Of a stretch of 12,521 nucleotides of DNA, positions 8,410 through 12,521 are shown in pieces; within the stretch, counting starts at the first letter, position 1; every line of letters starts with the position of its first letter. The translations under genes were made by a program, and so were the position numbers. The stretch is from positions 1 through 12,521 of the forward strand of contig MLAK01000067.1 of NCBI GenBank assembly GCA_001839685.1. Reading direction: 5' to 3'. This DNA comes from Tritrichomonas foetus. Its lineage: Eukaryota; Parabasalia; Tritrichomonadida; Tritrichomonadidae. The notes under the pieces were generated by a model that worked only from the letters and a program-made list of their open reading frames with translations, was not told the DNA's origin and ran no database searches.

Positions 8410-10911
8410 TTATTCTTTCGATGAAAAAACATACGATGTTACTTCATCAAATGCAAGATCAATCATTGATTGCATTTGAATCTTCGTTGTTCTCGATGTA
8501 ACTTGATCTTTGATTGTTTGAAGGAGTTTTTCAACTATTGGAAACAAATCCGGAAAAACTTTATAAATTCGAACAACAGAATCTAGAACCAATCCGATGT
8601 TTTCATCAGTTACTTTAATTGATGACATTAAAGTTGTCATTATACTTTGACATCCTTTATTGGCTTCAAGGTTATTATTTGTACCAGCTAAATGCGAGGC
8701 AAATTCCAAAATGAACAAACGAGTTCTTGTTTTTATTCCAGGTGATTTAATGATTGCTCTCAAAGCACTCCAAGATGTCTCTAACACTTTAATTCCATGT
8801 GTAATTGTAGAAATTAAGTCAGATTGACAACCTTGAACCAAAAAAGAATCAAGAACCCATGGCGACAAATAGAACAAATCATTTAAGAAATCACAAACCG
8901 TTTTCTTATCAACAAGCGAATCTTTCAACAAATCAAAAGCACTATAGAGAATCAAAACAACAGAAGGATTGCTTGTTTTATCAGTAGGTGGATATTTCTT
9001 CTCATATAGAGAAACAATATCTATTATACACAATGAAATTATTCTTAATATAAATTTATTATGCAGTGATTCCTTCGGGAAGTTAAAAACCTGATGAAGC
9101 TGAATAATTTCAGATGGTCCACCAATTGCATCAACTGTATCAATAATGTATTGAAAAGGTGAAACAAAACGATGCACCATCCATACATTAAATAATTCTT
9201 CTTCTGCATTTTGAATATTAGCACTTAAAACAGTCAAAAACTTATAGGGATCACCTTTCGAAAGCAGATATTCAGGTGTTTGAGTCATGAGTGGTGATTG
9301 ACAGAAAACATGACCAGCACATCGATTACATAACGAACATAAATAATAAAAAATCGAAGAACATTTTTCAAATTGTGAAGCGCAACATACAATAAATCTT
9401 AAAGGAAATGTATTAATTTGTTTGAACCAATTCTTTTTAAAGCAAAGTTCTTCAGCATGCAAAAGAATGATGGTTGCAGCAATTGCTGGAGATGGATTTT
9501 TGGCAATTTCTTTAGGAATTAACAAATCGGTTGATTCACTTGCAGATTTTAAGATTTTGTCAATAATGTTTTTAAATTCCATGCTTTTATCAATGGGATA
9601 AACTTTTACAAAACTATCAATAATCTTATTCAATGAATTTACCGTTTGTGCATTTACTTCAGTAAGTGTAGAAATGATTCCAGGCATCCAAGAAATCGTA
9701 TTTGCATTAATTATTTCATCAATCAACGTGCTTAAAATATAAAGCGCTTTAGAATCATTTCCGAACCACGAACTTTTCAATTCGAGCATGCTGAAGTTTT
9801 GAAGAACATGATTTTTAAAAGATGATTGGATTTGCCATTCATAATCTTCACCTAAAACAGATTTAATTTTTTGTAAAAGCTCATTTTCATTATGATCAAT
9901 AGAATCACAAACTAATTCGAGCAAAAATGCCATTGTTGAAGGATTTTGACTGAATGTTCTTAAAAAATCTGGAAAATATTTTGAATGTGATGTTTCGATA
10001 TTGAAAAGTGTTGCAACAATTAATTTTTCATCTTTACAGAGTTTCAGTATGTCATAATCGCTATCATCAATCATTCCAAGGGCACTACAACAACGTGCAT
10101 AGCATTTATAGAAAGTTGGCGAAAGATGATTCATTTTAGAGATTGTCATTAAATCATTTTTAATTTCCGGATAGCATCCATCAATAGCAGCAGAAATAAT
10201 CAAAGGTGAATTTTCAGGGAAAAACTTCACTGCTAGCATTGAAAAAATGATTGGAAAACGAGATAATTTGGGGTGAAGTAATGGCCGATGATTTGGCGAC
10301 ATTGCGGCCAAGTAAGCAAGTAATGATGAGTGGGAATTTCTTTCTAGAGCTGTTTTAAAAACAACAGAAAGGACATTTGGGAAGCAAAAGCAAAAAGATT
10401 TGATCGCATTATCACCAATCGCAAATGCGACCGAAATAAAAGTGGCAACTCGAAAACGAGAAGAAAATCTAGCATAAAGAATGGGAAGGCAATCAGAAAT
10501 GTATTGCGCATATTGAAGCAAATTTAGAAATAATGGCGGATGATTATTATCGTTTAATTCGATCAGCATCAAGTCACGCTGGAGAAAGCACATTTTCTGA
10601 GCAGGGTTTTGGCATTCTTCAAAAGAAATCGGAAGCGGGGTCTGAGTTGGATCTGGATCTTCTGGAGTTTCGAATAATTCCTGCATATACGAAAGACGAA
10701 ATGAAATATACGAAGATTTATGAATATTTTGCGATTTCAAATTACTAAATTGATTCGGATTGAAGAATAAATATGGAAGAATAACTTTCATATCTTCACT
10801 TTTTACAGAAATTTCTGCGTTGGTTGATGAAGAGCTATGAAGCTTGACAAATATGTCGCTAAATTCTAATGCATCACTCACAAGAACAGATGTCTGATCG
10901 CGTGAGTTCAT
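8410..10911 (-). CDS. Unknown alpha-helical protein, possibly ARM/HEAT-like, 833 aa
   Basis: I do not recognise this protein. The ATG at 10911-10909 is the first in frame and an initiator-like TCACC precedes it by 9 nt, so the start is well supported. The stop is TAA. The chain is rich in amphipathic helix patterns with Leu, Ile, Phe, Ser and Cys and lacks long charged coiled coil, unlike the two genes upstream. This is the look of an alpha-solenoid (armadillo or HEAT type) but no repeat can be aligned with confidence by eye. It is Cys-rich: residues 509-537 contain C509, C510, C517, then C525-x2-C528-x2-C531-x2-H534-x2-C537, which may bind metal. No signal peptide is evident; some hydrophobic stretches (for example around residues 155-180) are broken by polar residues. 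It converges with the FAM184-like gene and lies downstream of the IFT27-like gene on the same strand, 558 bp away. No function is assigned. Confidence 0.88.
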   Translation of the reverse strand: MNSRDQTSVLVSDALEFSDIFVKLHSSSSTNAEISVKSEDMKVILPYLFFNPNQFSNLKSQNIHKSSYISFRLSYMQELFETPEDPDPTQTPLPISFEECQNPAQKMCFLQRDLMLIELNDNNHPPLFLNLLQYAQYISDCLPILYARFSSRFRVATFISVAFAIGDNAIKSFCFCFPNVLSVVFKTALERNSHSSLLAYLAAMSPNHRPLLHPKLSRFPIIFSMLAVKFFPENSPLIISAAIDGCYPEIKNDLMTISKMNHLSPTFYKCYARCCSALGMIDDSDYDILKLCKDEKLIVATLFNIETSHSKYFPDFLRTFSQNPSTMAFLLELVCDSIDHNENELLQKIKSVLGEDYEWQIQSSFKNHVLQNFSMLELKSSWFGNDSKALYILSTLIDEIINANTISWMPGIISTLTEVNAQTVNSLNKIIDSFVKVYPIDKSMEFKNIIDKILKSASESTDLLIPKEIAKNPSPAIAATIILLHAEELCFKKNWFKQINTFPLRFIVCCASQFEKCSSIFYYLCSLCNRCAGHVFCQSPLMTQTPEYLLSKGDPYKFLTVLSANIQNAEEELFNVWMVHRFVSPFQYIIDTVDAIGGPSEIIQLHQVFNFPKESLHNKFILRIISLCIIDIVSLYEKKYPPTDKTSNPSVVLILYSAFDLLKDSLVDKKTVCDFLNDLFYLSPWVLDSFLVQGCQSDLISTITHGIKVLETSWSALRAIIKSPGIKTRTRLFILEFASHLAGTNNNLEANKGCQSIMTTLMSSIKVTDENIGLVLDSVVRIYKVFPDLFPIVEKLLQTIKDQVTSRTTKIQMQSMIDLAFDEVTSYVFSSKE

Positions 10912-10922
10912 GATGTTGGTGA
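10912..10922 (-). promoter_or_regulatory. Candidate initiator and 9-nt leader of the 833-aa gene
   Basis: Read on the minus strand the sequence is TCACCAACATC followed by ATG. TCAC fits the first four positions of the trichomonad initiator TCAYTW, while the fifth base is C rather than T. Starting at A10920 the leader is 9 nt, within the usual short range for this group. Confidence 0.45.
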
Positions 10923-10960
10923 CCGTTTAATCTCTCATTTCATATAGCATGTCATATTTG

Positions 10961-10979
10961 TAACTAACTAACTAACTAA
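10961..10979. repeat. TAAC tetranucleotide microsatellite
   Basis: Nearly five units of TAAC lie about 50 bp upstream of the 833-aa gene start. The plus-strand string contains ACTAAC, which also occurs in trichomonad intron 3' motifs, but no matching 5' splice site or split ORF is present, so it is read as a simple repeat. Confidence 0.8.
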
Positions 10980-11333
10980 TTCATGTGGTTATGATGCATC
11001 ATCAGAATATTCGAACTATTGAGCTCAATAGTTTTTGTCATGGCTTTCATATCACCTATGCATATTTGCTATGTAAATCATTTTCAATCATTTCTGGTAT
11101 CAATATTTGATGAATGATTGAATTGAGGCAATGTTTTTCATATGAAACATGTTGAACGAGTTTTGGATTCTCAAAAATGTGCTGGTGGAAGTCATGACAC
11201 TTGGTTTAGAATACCATCTATTTAAGCACAGTTCCAAATAAAGGAAACACAGCATTTTTTCCTCATTCATAATTCAGAATAAAAACACAAAAATTATTTA
11301 GCCAATTTTTTTAGGAAGCTCAAAACTACGACC

Positions 11334-11358
11334 AAGCTTTCCGAATTTAGGAAGGCTT
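11334..11358. repeat. 9-bp imperfect inverted repeat
   Basis: AAGCTTTCC (11334-11342) pairs with GGAAGGCTT (11350-11358) across a 7-nt loop, with one G/T wobble. It lies about 110 nt past the stop codon of the IFT27-like gene on its sense strand, where it could sit in a 3' end or separate the two minus-strand genes. Bacterial-type termination is not expected in a eukaryote, so no function is claimed. Confidence 0.5.
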
Positions 11359-11469
11359 TTATTCGTAATATAGAATATTTACTTCAGTTTCAAATGAAAT
11401 GCATAATTTAATGAAAATCTAAAAAAATGTAAAATGAAGTGAATTCAATATGAAAACAAAGAGATTATT

Positions 11470-12033
11470 TTAATCAGCATTAATGAAAGCATCTACTTCA
11501 TTTTCATATAATGCAATGAAGCGCTCAGCGAGCAAATTAAATGGATCGACAACACCTGCATTTGTTTTAGCAGAAACATCGAAGTATTCCAAGGCTCTTT
11601 CTGTGGCAAAGTTCTTGCAGTCATCAATTGAGACGTCGGCGAATTCTGCGAGATCATTTTTATTTCCGACAATAACTCCAGGAAGTGACTTTCCGGCATA
11701 CTTGGCGACCTTGTCGAGCCATTTACCACACTCTTTCAAAGTATCAGAACGAGTAACGTCGAAAACAACCATAATTTGATTGGCATCACGAAATACGTCT
11801 GGGTATTCGTATTCGTAAATTGAGGAACCGCTGATGTCATACATGAAGAATTCAACTGTTGTATTGTGTTCTTCGTTGGTGACAGCTTTTGTTGTCAATT
11901 CTGCGGAAAGGGTCATTGTATAAGCTGGAAGGAACTGAGCTCCATCTGTGGCGAATGATTTAATTAATGATGACTTTCCGACTGTTGATGGGCCAACAAC
12001 GAGAAGTTTGGAACGTAAAACAACGTGCGCCAT
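11470..12033 (-). CDS. IFT27: IFT27-like small GTPase (RABL4), 187 aa
   Basis: This is a Rab-like GTPase of intraflagellar transport complex B, which in studied organisms pairs with IFT25 and links cargo export to the BBSome. Visible boxes: P-loop GPSTVGKS at 14-21, switch I Thr at 39 or 41 within DGAQFLPAYTMT, G3 as DISGS at 66-70, G4 NKND at 124-127, and G5 SAK at 154-156. The strings DGAQF..YT and SLPGVIVGNKNDLA closely resemble human IFT27 (DGAHF..YT, SLPGVLVGNKTDLA), separating it from ordinary Rabs. The catalytic Gln position of Ras and Rab is Ser70, and there is no C-terminal Cys for prenylation; both fit IFT27, a weak and unprenylated GTPase. Length matches the family (about 186). The ATG at 12033 has an ideal initiator 14 nt upstream. 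The stop reads TAAA, the trichomonad polyadenylation motif. A divergent Rab is the alternative, judged unlikely. Confidence 0.93.
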   Translation of the reverse strand: MAHVVLRSKLLVVGPSTVGKSSLIKSFATDGAQFLPAYTMTLSAELTTKAVTNEEHNTTVEFFMYDISGSSIYEYEYPDVFRDANQIMVVFDVTRSDTLKECGKWLDKVAKYAGKSLPGVIVGNKNDLAEFADVSIDDCKNFATERALEYFDVSAKTNAGVVDPFNLLAERFIALYENEVDAFINAD

Positions 12034-12040
12034 TATTCGT

Positions 12041-12049
12041 TGAAAATGA
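12041..12049 (-). promoter_or_regulatory. Initiator (Inr) of the IFT27-like gene
   Basis: On the minus strand TCATTTTCA matches the trichomonad initiator consensus TCAYTW. Transcription from A12047 would give a 14-nt leader before the ATG, typical for the group. It is the clearest promoter motif in the window and a main reason for the parabasalid assignment. A second TCA within it (A12041) would give an 8-nt leader. Confidence 0.65.
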
Positions 12050-12405
12050 AAAAATAAACAGACAGCAGGACATGTTATATGAAATTGGTCGTTGGAATGA
12101 ATTTATTTTCTGAGTTTTCAAAAGTTGTTTGAAAACTCGAAAAACTTTTAGTGAAAAGAAAATGAAATCCTGTATTCATAAAAACACATTCCTATGAAAC
12201 TGAATGAATCATATAAATGAATAGTATCATTTCCTATCAATTATTTCTTTATTATTAATTTTGATCTTTTTATATTTGACATTAACCATGAATCATCAAT
12301 TATTTAAGTTAAATTTGTTTAATAAGCATCTCTGCATTACAGCCAACCATGAAAAAGATTTCAACCAAGTTTAGTCAATATTCATATGAAAATTCCTCCT
12401 ATATG

Positions 12406-12460
12406 AAAGGTTTACATCGTGGTCCCCCCAAAGGTTTGTGGGACCACACCATAAACCTTT
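12406..12460. repeat. Nested two-step inverted repeat
   Basis: The outer arms AAAGGTTTA (12406-12414) and TAAACCTTT (12452-12460) are perfect 9-bp complements. The inner arms GTGGTCCC (12419-12426) and GGGACCAC (12440-12447) are perfect 8-bp complements. Each side has the same 4-nt unpaired spacer, and the 13-nt centre carries another copy of AAAGGTTT. The element is GC-rich for this DNA. It resembles the end of a small mobile or foldback element, but no partner end or transposase is present in the window. Confidence 0.65.
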
Positions 12461-12476
12461 GCCCTAACGCCATCAC

Positions 12477-12521
12477 TAATGACATATACTAATGACATAT
12501 ACTAATGACATATACTAATGA
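12477..12521 (+). repeat. 13-bp tandem repeat array reaching the window end
   Basis: The unit TAATGACATATAC repeats perfectly at 12477-12489, 12490-12502 and 12503-12515, and a partial fourth copy (TAATGA) ends at the last base. The array is therefore cut by the window edge and its true length is unknown. Perfect identity suggests recent expansion. It begins 16 bp after the nested inverted repeat. Confidence 0.9.

Larger units (their letters stand above)
10912..11469. other. Intergenic region between the 833-aa gene and the IFT27-like gene
   Basis: This 558-bp AT-rich spacer separates two minus-strand genes. It contains the promoter of the 833-aa gene, a TAAC microsatellite (10961-10979), the palindrome TTTCATATGAAA at 11136-11147, and a 9-bp stem at 11334-11358. 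No ORF is credible. The spacing argues for separate transcription units. Confidence 0.65.
12034..12521. other. Gene-free 3' flank
   Basis: Upstream of the IFT27-like gene the sequence is AT-rich with no credible ORF up to about 12400. The last 120 bp change character: a G/C-containing inverted repeat at 12406-12460 and then 13-bp tandem repeats that run off the window end. Confidence 0.7.

Noticed and set aside
10533..10748. 71-codon plus-strand frame inside the 833-aa gene
   Set aside because: It overlaps a long conserved-looking ORF on the opposite strand and has no motif or initiator support.
10955..10980. Possible intron 3' end (ACTAAC-like string)
   Set aside because: ACTAAC here is part of a TAAC microsatellite. 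No GTATGT-type 5' splice site or interrupted ORF pairs with it.
11483..11779. 98-codon antisense frame over the IFT27-like gene
   Set aside because: It lies wholly within a gene with clear GTP-binding motifs on the other strand and has no recognisable features.

Overview
The window looks like nuclear DNA of a flagellated, AT-rich, intron-poor protist, most likely a parabasalid (trichomonad), with Tritrichomonas-type composition as my best guess. Four reasons support this. All four genes are long single-exon ORFs ending in TAA, separated by very AT-rich spacers. The start of the small GTPase gene is preceded by a near-perfect trichomonad initiator (TCATTTT) only 14 nt before the ATG, and a weaker initiator lies 9 nt before the 833-aa gene. 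There are no bacterial-style operons or Shine-Dalgarno sites. Two of the proteins belong to families tied to, or suspected in, eukaryotic cilia and flagella. The species assignment is inference.

Layout: 1-2513 is gene-free, T-rich spacer containing hairpins, a GC-richer island near 1722-1836 and a cluster of TTCATA motifs. A coiled-coil protein gene of 735 codons (minus strand, 4721 to 2514) and a FAM184-type coiled-coil gene of about 999 codons (plus strand, 5019-8018) are transcribed divergently from a shared spacer of about 297 bp that carries two TATAAATAC boxes. The FAM184-type gene converges on an 833-codon alpha-helical protein gene of unknown function (minus, 10911 to 8410). Next is the gene for an IFT27-like small GTPase (minus, 12033 to 11470). 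The final stretch is spacer that ends in a nested inverted repeat followed by 13-bp tandem repeats running into the window edge.

Functional picture: IFT27 is a subunit of the intraflagellar transport B complex. FAM184 proteins are long coiled coils whose first and last conserved blocks are recognisable here. The divergent partner is another long coiled coil with a Ser/Pro/Arg-rich tail, as seen in many microtubule-associated proteins. The neighbourhood therefore suggests a cytoskeletal or flagellar theme, but protist gene order is weak evidence. I saw no CRISPR array, tRNA, rRNA, transposase or virus-like gene. No dramatic new system is evident. The most useful observations are the ancient FAM184 homologue with its divergent coiled-coil neighbour, the IFT27 with an altered G3 box, a Cys/His every-third-residue motif in the unknown 833-aa protein, and several unexplained non-coding structures.
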